Assembly (NCBI GenBank): GCA_029582265.1 | Contig: CM055820.1 | Coordinates: 14,559,695 to 14,623,694 of the forward strand | Source: Zoroaster sp. YZ-2022 | Taxonomy: Eukaryota > Echinodermata > Asteroidea > Forcipulatida > Zoroasteridae | DNA: 64,000 nt | Direction of reading: 5' to 3' | In this document: in pieces, positions 22,401 to 28,039 of the stretch | Position numbering within the stretch: the first letter of the stretch is position 1 | How the letters are laid out: every line of letters begins with the position of its first letter | Made by a program: the position numbers and the translations under genes | Notes under the pieces: generated by a model | Told to the model about the DNA's origin: nothing | Database searches by the model: none | The model's input: the letters and a program-made list of their open reading frames with translations, nothing else

Positions 22401-23214
22401 AAGTGAAAGTTTAATATTTAAAAAAATCATATCTCAACAACCACAAGAGGTAAATTCACAGTTTTTGCACCATTGTACAGATAGTTAATTGTCAAAAGTA
22501 TTTACAAAAACATGACCCCAATTTGACCTTTACTTCCTGTCCAAACCGGAAGTCAAAGTTTAATATTAAAATAATTTCTAAATTTAGTATTGTATTGTAT
22601 TCAAATAAACTTCTCGCGAGAACTTCAACAGACGTTAACATTTGACTTTCTACAACACTTCAAATTGATGACGTCATCATTTTAACTTCAACCGAACACC
22701 TAGTTTTTGTTGTGACAAAAACTTATATCTAGTATTGCATTTGCTATTGTATTGTTATGCTATTGTATGATTTCTTGTTTACTGTAAAGCGCCTTGAGCA
22801 CTTCTTGGTGGATACGTGCGCATTATAAATCTTCTGTATTATTAGTAGTAGTAGTAGTAGTAAGGCTGTGGTCACCATGCAGCTAAAATTGTACGTGTGA
22901 ACTGAAAACCTTATGTGTATATTAGCCTTACTCATTAGTTTGGCTCAAAGAAAATGAAGTTGAAAAACAAATTATTAAAATTTAATAAAAAGTTATGTCA
23001 CCACACCACTTTTGAAGCTCATCTCAGACTAGAATGCAGATCCTTTCTTACGAGTGAGGGGGTGGGGGTTATGCTCCTTAACAACATACCGAGGTTTTCC
23101 TTTAGACTGTTTCAATGACGTCTGGAATGCATCAAGCTTCTTCCATAATTCCAAGATTTTCTCCTCCTCTTGGGGGAAATTGATGGGATCTGGTACAGGT
23201 TGCAGCTTATCCAT
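1401..23214 (-). CDS. IARS1: Isoleucyl-tRNA synthetase, cytosolic, N-terminal part (7 exons, partial)
   Basis: Charges tRNA-Ile with isoleucine in the cytosol; a class I synthetase. The exons, in transcript order, are 23214-23090, 18367-18211, 6449-6330, 4664-4530, 2948-2864, 2585-2440 and 1471-1401. All junctions are GT-AG and all phases agree. The product starts MDKLQPVP at an ATG 23214-23212, followed by the EEEKILELW motif typical of the eukaryotic enzyme. Exon 2 carries the class I HIGH-type signature as HYGH inside [11 protein letters not shown], and exon 6 carries the start of the editing (CP1) domain with [13 protein letters not shown] compared it with remembered vertebrate cytosolic IARS1, to which it aligns almost without gaps. 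The KMSKR motif and C-terminal half are missing, so the gene continues beyond base 1. Introns reach 11.8 kb and hold the P transposon and many MITEs. A 5' non-coding exon probably exists, because an acceptor-like CTCCAG lies just upstream of the ATG. Confidence 0.93.
1590..1870 (+). mobile_element. tRNA-derived SINE with L2-like tail
   Basis: Contains the head motif TTGAATCCTGGCGGCGACC, the body block GTGTCCTTGAGCAGGACACTTC, then ATAAATGGGTACCTGTGAGGG and a tail with AAAGCGCCTTG and GGCGCTCTATAAATCC. The same body in the other orientation is at 5521-5960 and 27640-27975, so it is an interspersed family. The tail resembles L2-type LINE 3' ends, which suggests LINE-driven mobilisation. Confidence 0.75.
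1995..2265 (+). mobile_element. Penelope-type element end with hammerhead ribozyme (copy 1)
   Basis: Shares about 240 bp with the inverted copy at 34556-34805. The hammerhead core is at 2118-2151: CTGAGGA, a stem GATCAG/CTGATC closed by AGCATA, then GAAACGTC. Penelope-like elements are known to carry minimal hammerheads with a very short stem III, as here. No reverse transcriptase or GIY-YIG frame is attached, so this is a truncated end. Confidence 0.7.
2118..2151 (+). ncRNA. Hammerhead ribozyme motif, intact core
   Basis: CUGANGA, a 6-bp stem II, GAAA and a GUC cleavage triplet are all present. Stem III is only the AC/GU step without a loop, as in Penelope and retrozyme-type minimal hammerheads that are thought to work as dimers. 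Confidence 0.65.
2440..2585 (-). CDS. IARS1: IARS1 exon 6
   Basis: 146 bp between CATACAG and AAG|GTAATT. With the single base left by exon 5 it reads [18 protein letters not shown], then [17 protein letters not shown] and [13 protein letters not shown]. The [10 protein letters not shown] block is a hallmark of the editing domain of Ile/Val/Leu-type enzymes and lines the pocket that hydrolyses mischarged valine. Confidence 0.93.
2864..2948 (-). CDS. IARS1: IARS1 exon 5
   Basis: 85 bp between CATTTAG and CTG|GTAGGT. It encodes [17 protein letters not shown], then [11 protein letters not shown], the conserved linker between the Rossmann half and the editing domain. It leaves one base for exon 6. 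Confidence 0.92.
3000..3480. other. Intron sequence, no gene seen
   Basis: AT-rich intron 4 sequence. The only structure I see is a 27-bp direct duplication around 3346-3400 that includes GAAGGTGTTTACACCATTG. Confidence 0.5.
3590..3830. repeat. Imperfect duplication of about 130 bp
   Basis: The block ACACTCAAAATTTGTATGT, followed by AACCCATTGACTTTGTGCAG and TGCACTCAA, occurs twice (from about 3648 and 3748). The flanks resemble an interspersed repeat, but I could not find its ends. Confidence 0.6.
4276..4468. mobile_element. hAT-type MITE (CAGCGGCGTAGCC family)
   Basis: 193 bp starting CAGCGGCGTAGCCAGG, rich in G runs then C runs. It is flanked on both sides by GGTGTACC (4268-4275 and 4469-4476), an 8-bp target duplication as expected for hAT. 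The right end is only CCCCCTAG and lacks the full inverted repeat. It sits in intron 4 of IARS1. Confidence 0.75.
4530..4664 (-). CDS. IARS1: IARS1 exon 4
   Basis: 135 bp, phase 0 at both ends, between CTTACAG and AAG|GTGAGT. It encodes [18 protein letters not shown], then [13 protein letters not shown] and GLVYRGFK. The RLGRWIDF and FMESVWWVF motifs are strongly conserved in class Ia synthetases. Confidence 0.95.
4766..5512. mobile_element. TTAA-flanked MITE A with internal 44-bp array
   Basis: Starts TTAA-CCCTAACCTTCCCAAATCC and ends GGGAGTTAGGG-TTAA. The CCCT terminus on a TTAA target is the piggyBac pattern, so this is probably a non-autonomous piggyBac-like element. The left 260 bp are nearly the same as in element B at 23551. 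There is no coding frame. Confidence 0.7.
5024..5508. repeat. 44-bp minisatellite, about 11 copies
   Basis: Unit AGGAAGGATTCAGGTTATG followed by TGTAAGCAAATGGGCCTAGGGAGTT, 44 bp. The end of the unit equals the right terminus of the host MITE, so the array appears to be an expansion of that terminus. Confidence 0.95.
5521..5960 (-). mobile_element. SINE, minus orientation, split by a palindromic insert
   Basis: Same family as 27640-27975: shared blocks include GCTCATAAATCATTCCTGAAA, CTCCCTGGGGAGTATACAGC and CACAGGTACCCATTTACCCC. It is interrupted at 5613-5804 by a fold-back element. Confidence 0.75.
5613..5804. mobile_element. Near-perfect fold-back MITE (192 bp)
   Basis: Starts CAGAGCTGCCAACTCTTCC and ends with its reverse complement GGAAGAGTTGGCAGCTCTG. 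The arms are almost perfect and meet at CTCCTTT-CGGCACC-AAAAGGAG. ATATAG stands on both sides (5607-5612 and 5805-5810). The CAGAG terminus resembles hAT ends, but only 6 bp of duplication is visible. Confidence 0.85.
6330..6449 (-). CDS. IARS1: IARS1 exon 3
   Basis: 120 bp, phase 0, between CTTACAG and GAG|GTAAGG. It encodes [20 protein letters not shown], then [20 protein letters not shown]. This segment follows the HIGH region and is diagnostic for cytosolic IARS1. Confidence 0.95.
6847..7425. mobile_element. TTAA-type element E, left part (split by the P transposon)
   Basis: Begins with four copies of a TTAACCCTAACCCTCTT-like 17-bp unit, then carries one copy of a 114-bp sequence (GATGGACTCTGTACTGTATAG onwards) that recurs in tandem at 17340-17740. 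The P transposon at 7426-17262 separates the two parts. A 39-bp direct duplication (GGTCTAAGTGATAATTAAAT) lies at about 7340-7416. Confidence 0.6.
7426..7458 (+). repeat. Left terminal inverted repeat of the P transposon
   Basis: 33 bp, perfectly complementary to 17230-17262. It is preceded by the target duplication GTCTTGG. Confidence 0.95.
7607..7618. promoter_or_regulatory. NRF1-like palindrome near the left end
   Basis: TGCGCATGCGTA, one base from the NRF1 consensus YGCGCATGCGCR, lies 56 bases before the start codon of the PHD gene. A matching TGCGCATGCGTT lies near the right end, so each gene has the same kind of site at its 5' side. The promoter role is inferred. Confidence 0.4.
7674..10290 (+). 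pseudogene. PHD-finger companion protein of the P transposon (3 exons, broken)
   Basis: Exons are 7674-7969, 8342-8524 and 9285-10290; junction phases agree (CAG|GTAAGC, AAATCAG|, AAAG|GTACAA, CAACAG|). The start ATGGCGGCG is in good context. Exon 1 gives an acidic N-terminus and then a complete C4-H-C3 PHD finger: CIC, CEGEEC, WWHYNC and WICDRC. One extra base near 7872 shifts the frame between CEGEEC and WWHYNC. Exon 2 is a low-complexity segment with repeated EEPAAA and a basic tail. Exon 3 encodes a helical domain with the motif VLRYVAGYV, which I associate with P-like and related transposon proteins. An in-frame TGA stands at 9995-9997, and the frame shifts again near 10128, before a basic C-terminus ending [12 protein letters not shown] fingers usually read histone H3 tails, so a chromatin-targeting role is possible. 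The exon 3 domain is otherwise unknown to me. Confidence 0.75.
10300..11400. other. Spacer between the convergent transposon genes
   Basis: AT-rich sequence between the two 3' ends. There is no convincing coding frame. TACATGTACATG-type runs occur near 10900-11310. Confidence 0.5.
11413..11699 (-). CDS. P transposase last exon (catalytic acidic residue)
   Basis: Acceptor TTTTCAG, stop TAA at 11415-11413. It encodes [19 protein letters not shown] followed by GGCNDNPT, the block that supplies the last acidic catalytic residue in P-element transposases. Confidence 0.88.
11413..15805 (-). CDS. P-element/THAP9-like transposase with RAG1-like N-terminus (6 exons)
   Basis: Exons in transcript order: 15825-13964 (ATG at 15805), 13733-13572, 13244-13056, 12463-12334, 11956-11830 and 11699-11413 (stop TAA). 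About 910 residues. Residues 1-94 hold three cysteine pairs (C11/C14, C57/C60, C91/C94) in a pattern very like the N-terminal zinc-binding region of RAG1: AICRLCGK, then VDV, then [10 protein letters not shown] coiled coil of about 60 residues follows near 300-360. The catalytic core is P type: D448 in FDEM, D550 in [12 protein letters not shown], a [13 protein letters not shown] block at D589, the [13 protein letters not shown] and KLTHEHLHL helical region in exon 2, and the acidic residue in [15 protein letters not shown] in exon 6. There is no THAP finger; the RAG1-like module takes its place. Phases agree at every junction except exon 4 to 5, where I find no in-frame GT-AG pair. This may be a one-base lesion or an unusual splice. 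Confidence 0.85.
13964..15825 (-). CDS. P transposase exon 1 (zinc module, coiled coil, first catalytic residues)
   Basis: A 1.86-kb exon open throughout. The acceptor TTTCACAG just upstream implies an earlier non-coding exon nearer the right end. The donor is TTTGT|GTAAGT. It holds the RAG1-like cysteine pairs, the coiled coil, D448 and D550. Confidence 0.88.
16401..16414 (+). repeat. Internal copy of the P terminal sequence
   Basis: CATGGAGGAAGGAA, identical to the first 14 bases of the left terminus, lies in the upstream intron of the transposase in the same orientation as the left end. Confidence 0.7.
17004..17015. promoter_or_regulatory. NRF1-like palindrome near the right end
   Basis: TGCGCATGCGTT stands about 250 bases inside the right end, where the first non-coding exon or promoter of the minus-strand transposase would be expected. 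It mirrors the site at 7607. Confidence 0.4.
17230..17262 (-). repeat. Right terminal inverted repeat of the P transposon
   Basis: 33 bp ending CTTCCTCCATG, the exact reverse complement of 7426-7458. It is followed by the target duplication GTCTTGG. Confidence 0.95.
17263..17780. mobile_element. TTAA-type element E, right part, with 114-bp tandem repeats
   Basis: Three tandem copies of a 114-bp unit (GTTACTGCATGGTGTTG onwards, at 17361, 17475, 17589 and a partial at 17703). A related single copy is at 6945-7050 on the other side of the P transposon. The right end reads GAGGGTTAGGATTA, a worn form of the GTTAGGGTTAA terminus. Confidence 0.65.
17785..18205. other. Intron 2 of IARS1, no gene seen
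   Basis: Plain AT-rich intron sequence; I see no repeats or conserved blocks. Confidence 0.5.
18211..18367 (-). CDS. IARS1: IARS1 exon 2 (HIGH-type motif)
   Basis: 157 bp; its first base completes an Arg codon begun in exon 1. It encodes [20 protein letters not shown], then [20 protein letters not shown] and [16 protein letters not shown] is the ATP-binding HIGH-type signature. Confidence 0.96.
18567..18846. mobile_element. TTAA-type MITE F, about 280 bp
   Basis: Left end TTAA-CCCTAACCCCC; right end GGTTAGGGATAA, with one change in the target motif. Subterminal inverted blocks AATCCTCCAAAATCC and GGAGGATTTTGGAGGATT are shared with elements A, B and C. Confidence 0.65.
18855..19586 (+). mobile_element. 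LINE reverse transcriptase C-terminal fragment (CR1/L2-like)
   Basis: The frame carries [14 protein letters not shown] text ([13 protein letters not shown]), then [41 protein letters not shown] and WGDRSFS, the usual C-terminal landmarks of CR1/L2-type non-LTR polyproteins. Frame breaks occur near 19205 and 19440. The 3' tail resumes at 22733 after the Helitron-like block. The 5' side abuts MITE F. Confidence 0.85.
19587..22732 (+). mobile_element. Three head-to-tail Helitron-like units with 148-bp subrepeats
   Basis: Units 19587-20407, 20408-21420 and 21421-22732. Each begins TTAGGTGTTCGGGTATG (a hairpin, GGTGTTCGGGT/ACCCGAAACACC) and ends with a second hairpin GTTTTTGT-TGTG-ACAAAAAC, six bases and CTAG. 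The internal body is a variable number of 148-bp subrepeats (marker GACCCCAATTTGACCTTAC). Hairpin plus CTAG at the 3' end, insertion before a T, no target duplication and tandem head-to-tail copies fit a non-autonomous Helitron/Helentron. The 5' end is not the canonical TC, so a Helentron-like assignment is likelier. It splits a LINE 3' end (19586/22733). Confidence 0.7.
22733..22862 (+). mobile_element. LINE 3' tail displaced by the Helitron-like block
   Basis: Contains TGTAAAGCGCCTTGAGCA and GATACGTGCGCATTATAAAT followed by a TAG/GTA trinucleotide run, the standard L2-type 3' end. It continues the LINE that breaks off at 19586. Confidence 0.7.
23090..23214 (-). CDS. IARS1: IARS1 exon 1 (first coding exon)
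   Basis: ATG at 23214; reads [20 protein letters not shown], then [11 protein letters not shown] and [10 protein letters not shown], ending on a CG|GTATGT donor. The upstream AGCACAATGG is a good start context. Confidence 0.93.
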
Positions 23215-23259
23215 TGTGCTCTAAATGCTGGAGACAAAAACAAGAATATTCAGAGCAGG

Positions 23260-23545
23260 TGGACAAGTAGCCCAACAAGTATGCCATAGACCTGGCTCCT
23301 TAGCCACACACTTGTTCCATTAATACTAACAGTCTCGATATTGTAAATTCTTAGCACTCAAATTGACGATATTTGCTATTTTGACACACGTTCCTTACAT
23401 GATGAACTATCAAAGTGGCTAAAAAATAGCGATTTTACATTTAAATTTTGTGACATATGGGACCGAAAATGTTACACTACGCTCGGCAGTTTGCATATTT
23501 CAACAAAGGCTGCCATTTTGATTTAATTCAGCTTGTGCGTACAAC
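23260..23545 (+). repeat. Dispersed repeat family R (copy nearest the IARS1 start)
   Basis: Shares blocks with 27060-27440 and 29480-29900 (same strand) and 28375-28575 and 31390-31530 (opposite strand): AAATTGACGATATTTGC, GTTCCTTACATG, and a run ending in GGCCATCTTG-like text. It spans the likely upstream region of the synthetase gene. It does not look coding. Confidence 0.6.
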
Positions 23546-23550
23546 AATTA

Positions 23551-25949
23551 TTAACCCTAACCTTCCCAAATCCTCCAAAATCCTCTTTGCTAAAGTGAAG
23601 GATTTTGAAGGATTGAGGTTACATGCTACATAACTCTTTGCTAAAGTGAAGGATTTTGGAGGATTGAGGTTATTAGGCATACTTGCCTTTCCATGATACA
23701 TGTACATCCATATTTGTTGTAGTGATTGCAAGGTCAGTGCTTGGGTCAGTAGACACTGTTTATTTCTCCATGCATGCAGGGAGGGTCCCTGGCCATGTAC
23801 ATGTACATGTATCACAGATTAGAAACACATGTGTGCATACATGTCATGTGCTTGATTTACTACTGAAGGATTTTGGATTCAGGTTATATGTATGTGTAAG
23901 CAAATGGGCCTAGGGAGTTAGGAAGGATTCAGGTTATGTGTAAGCAAATGGGCCTAGGGAGTTAGGAAGGATTCAGGTTATGTGTAAGCAAATGGGCCTA
24001 GGGAGTTAGGGAGGATTCAGGTTATGTGTAAGCAAATGGGCCTAGGGAGTTAGGAAGGATTCAGGTTATGTGTAAGCAAATGGGCCTAGGGAGTTAGGAA
24101 GGATTCAGGTTATGTGTAAGCAAATGGGCCTAGGGAGTTAGGAAGGATTCAGGTTATGTGTAAGCAAATGGGCCTAGGGAGTTAGGGAGGATTCAGGTTA
24201 TGTGTAAGCAAGTGGGCCTAGGGAGTTAGGAAGGATTCAGGTTATGTGTAAGCAAATGGGCCTAGGGAGTTAGGAAGGATTCAGGTTATGTGTAAGCAAG
24301 TGGGCCTAGGGAGTTAGGAAGGATTCAGGTTATGTGTAAGCAAATGGGCCTAGGGAGTTAGGAAGGATTCAGGTTATGTGTAAGCAAGTGGGCCTAGGGA
24401 GTTAGGAAGGATTCAGGTTATGTGTAAGCAAATGGGCCTAGGGAGTTAGGAAGGATTCAGGTTATGTGTAAGCAAGTGGGCCTAGGGAGTTAGGAAGGAT
24501 TCAGGTTATGTGTAAGCAAATGGGCCTAGGGAGTTAGGAAGGATTCAGGTTATGTGTAAGCAAATGGGCCTAGGGAGTTAGGAAGGATTCAGGTTATGTG
24601 TAAGCAAGTGGGCCTAGGGAGTTAGGAAGGATTCAGGTTGTGCAAGTAAATGGGCCTAGGGAGTTAGGAAGGATTCAGGTTATGTGTAAGCAAGTGGGCC
24701 TAGGGAGTTAGGAAGGATTCAGGTTATGTGTAAGCAAGTGGGCCTAGGGAGTTAGGAAGGATTCAGGTTATGTGTAAGCAAGTGGGCCTAGGGAGTTAGG
24801 AAGGATTCAGGTTATGTGTAAGCAAATGGGCCTAGGGAGTTAGGAAGGATTCAGGTTATGTGTAAGCAAATGGGCCTAGGGAGTTAGGAAGGATTCAGGT
24901 TATGTGTAAGCAAATGGGCCTAGGGAGTTAGGAAGGATTCAGGTTATGTGTAAGCAAATGGGCCTAGGGAGTTAGGAAGGATTCAGGTTATGTGTAAGCA
25001 AATGGGCCTAGGGAATTAGGAAGGATTCAGGTTATGTGTAAGCAAATGGGCCTAGGGAGTTAGGAAGGATTCAGGTTATGTGTAAGCAAATGGGCCTAGG
25101 GAGTTAGGAAGGATTCAGGTTATGTGTAAGCAAATGGGCCTAGGGAGTTAGGAAGGATTCAGGTTATGTGTAAGCAAATGGGCCTAGGGAGTTAGGAAGG
25201 ATTCAGGTTATGTGTAAGCAAATGGGCCTAGGGAGTTAGGAAGGATTCAGGTTATGTGTAAGCAAATGGGCCTAGGGAGTTAGGAAGGATTCAGGTTATG
25301 TGTAAGCAAATGGGCCTAGGGAGTTAGGAAGGATTCAGGTTATGTGTAAGCAAATGGGCCTAGGGAGTTAGGAAGGATTCAGGTTATGTGTAAGCAAATG
25401 GGCCTAGGGAGTTAGGAAGGATTCAGGTTATGTGTAAGCAAATGGGCCTAGGGAGTTAGGAAGGATTCAGGTTATGTGTAAGCAAATGGGCCTAGGGAGT
25501 TAGGAAGGATTCAGGTTATGTGTAAGCAAATGGGCCTAGGGAGTTAGGAAGGATTCAGGTTATGTGTAAGCAAATGGGCCTAGGGAGTTAGGAAGGATTC
25601 AGGTTATGTGTAAGCAAGTGGGCCTAGGGAGTTAGGAAGGATTCAGGTTATGTGTAAGCAAATGGGCCTAGGGAGTTAGGAAGGATTCAGGTTATGTGTA
25701 AGCAAATGGGCCTAGGGAGTTAGGAAGGATTCAGGTTGTGTGTAAGCAAATGGGCTTAGGGAGTTAGGGAGGATTCAGGTTATGTGTAAGCAAGTGGGCC
25801 TAGGGAGTTAGGAAGGATTCAGGTTATGTGTAAGCAAATGGGCCTAGGGAGTTAGGAAGGATTCAGGTTATGTGTAAGCAAATGGGCCTAGGGAGTTAGG
25901 AAGGATTCAGGTTATGTGTAAGCAAATGGGCCTAGGGAGTTAGGGTTAA
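23551..25949. mobile_element. TTAA-flanked MITE B, expanded by a 44-bp array
   Basis: Same left end as element A (TTAACCCTAACCTTCCC) and same right end (GGGAGTTAGGGTTAA). It is 2.4 kb, of which 2.05 kb is the array. Confidence 0.75.
23885..25945. repeat. 44-bp minisatellite, about 47 copies
   Basis: The same unit as at 5024-5508. Units differ mainly at one A/G site (AAATGGG or AAGTGGG). Between about 24205 and 24520 the two forms alternate, giving an 88-bp higher-order period; elsewhere AAATGGG dominates. One unit near 24640 is shorter (TTGTGCAAGTAAATGGG). Confidence 0.97.
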
Positions 25950-25964
25950 TGAATTGTTCTGTCA

Positions 25965-26054
25965 TTAACCCTAACTCTCTAGACAACAAAGCCAGTTGGA
26001 GGATTTTGAAGGATTTTTATTGTTATAGTACAATGCTTAGGGAGTTAGGGTTAA
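25965..26054. mobile_element. TTAA-flanked MITE C (90 bp)
   Basis: TTAACCCTAACTCTCTAG to CTTAGGGAGTTAGGGTTAA; a minimal member of the same family with inner GGAGGATTTTGAAGGATTT. Confidence 0.8.
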
Positions 26055-26283
26055 TGGACTACTGTCCGTTAATGACATAAGTTGTAAAAGTCACAGCTAG
26101 TCACAGATGTAGCTAAAGTTTTAAGTGAAGGTACAACATGATAATTATCCACTTACAATACCTAACTATTATCACTTGAAGGAAAGTTGGTTATTGTTCC
26201 AATCACCTTAAACTGAAAAGTTTGAAGTGCTCTGAAGTGCTCTCATGCCATTTGAGAAAAAGCAAAAAAAAAATTGAGAACGT

Positions 26284-26440
26284 TTTCCTAAGGACGATCA
26301 GAGCATACTGATCGAAACGTCGAGCTGTAACCTCCAGCTCTTTTCAGAACTAATTACTACTCAATTGAGAATTTCACATGGTGTCACCGCAATTAGTCTT
26401 ACTTATCCTCTTCACCATGCAAAGCTATAAGATTTACCTA
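26284..26440 (+). mobile_element. Penelope-type end with decayed hammerhead (copy 2)
   Basis: The core at 26288-26321 reads CTAAGGA instead of CTGANGA, so an invariant G is lost; stem II and GAAACGTC are intact. The downstream block GTGTCACCGCAATTAGTC is shared with copies 1 and 3. Confidence 0.65.
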
Positions 26441-26639
26441 GTCTTAATTTGCATACTTATAAAGCTACATTGCAAGTTCATGACCCTGTGATTTTTTTTC
26501 TTTGTGCGATCATACAGCAGAAATTAAATATGCATATAAAGTATGCATTATCACATTAATTAGATTTGCTAATTAGCATACGCAAATTTACATATGCAGA
26601 TTAGGTGTTTTAATATATAATTGTCAAATAATGTTCAAT

Positions 26640-27050
26640 CTGATGCTGTCTTCAAATTTCGGAACGAATGTCGTATCCGACAGCCACTTTTTAAGTGTTT
26701 TTGGAGAATTTTTTTGCAACCACTAACCAGTTAAAAAAAGTTATTCTATCGATTTTTGGGGGTACAGAAAGCGAAAACTATCTTTAAAATCCACTTTTAT
26801 GATGGTTTTCGGACTATTTCCCTTCTAAAAATATTCTCCCCTTCAGAAAATAAAAGAATCCTATTATAGTTGCCACTGCGCATGTACAATGACCGTGTTG
26901 GTCACTAATCGGGGAGTTGACAAGATCAGACTGACATGACTGAGGAAGTCATCGTATACCAAAAATGCCTGATTTTTCATGAAATAAATATCCTGGAATA
27001 ATTTGAAGTATATGAAAATATGTCCATCATAATCCATATGTTCTCCTTGC
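26640..27050. repeat. Interspersed repeat shared with 48640-49000
   Basis: Shared blocks include CGATTTTTGGGGGTACAGAAA, CCACTTTTATGATGGTTT and GACTGAGGAAGTCATCGTAT. One half also occurs inverted at 49090-49310. Coding content not seen. Confidence 0.6.
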
Positions 27051-27059
27051 CCCACCAGT

Positions 27060-27440
27060 GTGGTACAGACCTCTATCCTTAGCCACACGTTGGTCTCATT
27101 GCCGCTAACAGCGGGGTTTTCTAGAAATTTTCTAAATTCCAGGCGCTGAAATTGACGATATTTTCAACTATTTTGACAGACTAGATACATTCCTTACATG
27201 TTGAACTATCTCGGCACCCCCCAAAAAATTTCACTTCCATTTATATTTCTTTCCATATACATTGTAGGTCCGAAAAAGTTACAAGACGATTGGCACTTTG
27301 CAGGTTTCAACGAGGACGGCCATCTTGAAAAACAACTTATGCACGCAACAATTTTACGACGGCTGTTTTATGTGTGCACATACTTGCTGTATTTTAGCGC
27401 GCGAAGTATTCTGTTTCGGGGTTGCACGTGTTGTCGTTAG
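27060..27440 (+). repeat. Dispersed repeat family R, second copy
   Basis: Contains GCGCTGAAATTGACGATATT, CATTCCTTACATGTTGAAC and GAGGACGGCCATCTTGAAAA. It forms an inverted pair with 28375-28575 around the MITE at 27489-28032. Confidence 0.6.
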
Positions 27441-27488
27441 TCTGAGCATTTTTATGTGCTAAAAATGTGATATAACTAATTTAAAAGT

Positions 27489-28032
27489 ATATACATAACA
27501 GCAAAAGAAACGTCACCCTTAAAAATATTTATTATTTTCATTTTATAATTAATATAATTTGTTTAATGAAGAATATTATGAGTATGGAGTGTAACACGAA
27601 CACAATGTGGCAAATTTAGTTGACCTGGCAGCCAACCATCCCACAACATTAATAATAATAATAATGTGTGGATTTATATAGCGCACGTATCCACCAACTA
27701 AGTGGTGCTCAAGGCGCATTATATTATTATCCCTGCTCATAAGGCTCATAAGGCTCATAAATCATTCCTGAAACCATCTCAGCTCCCTGGGGAGTATACA
27801 GCTCAATTGCTGCCATTTCTAGCGCATATAGAGCAAACCAACTCTGCCTTCACAGGTACCCATTTAACCCCTGGGTGGAGAGAAACAATTATGATTAAGT
27901 GTCTTGCTCAAGGACACAAGTGTCACGGCCGTGATTCGAACCCACATTATGTTGCTAACACCAGAACTTGAATAATAATATAATTACTTAACAAAATTTA
28001 GGGGGTGACGTTTCTTTTGCTGTTATGTATAT
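27489..28032. mobile_element. MITE with 30-bp inverted ends, holding a SINE
   Basis: Left end TATACATAACAGCAAAAGAA then ACGTCACCC; the right end is its reverse complement at about 28002-28031. The TA-rich boundary suggests a TA target and a Tc1/mariner-like origin (inference). A SINE is nested inside. Confidence 0.7.
27640..27975 (-). mobile_element. tRNA-derived SINE, minus orientation, nested in a MITE
   Basis: Read on the minus strand: GGTTCGAATCACGGCCGTG (B-box-like head), GTCCTTGAGCAAGACACTTA, ACCCAGGGGTTAAATGGGTA, then CGCCTTGAGCACC and GTGCGCTATATAAATCC, ending in an ATT repeat. The family is also seen at 1590 and 5521. Confidence 0.78.
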
Positions 28033-28039
28033 ATAAATT

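Noticed and set aside
19854..22488. Repeated short ORFs (MYRLLIV...) as small genes
   Set aside because: They recur once per 148-bp subrepeat of the Helitron-like block and have no start context or conservation beyond the DNA repeat.
23885..25945. CRISPR-like array
   Set aside because: The whole 44-bp unit repeats without unique spacers, and the host is an animal; it is a minisatellite.
27640..27975. tRNA gene
   Set aside because: A B-box-like GGTTCGAATC occurs, but the body is the SINE family with an L2-type tail; no full cloverleaf.
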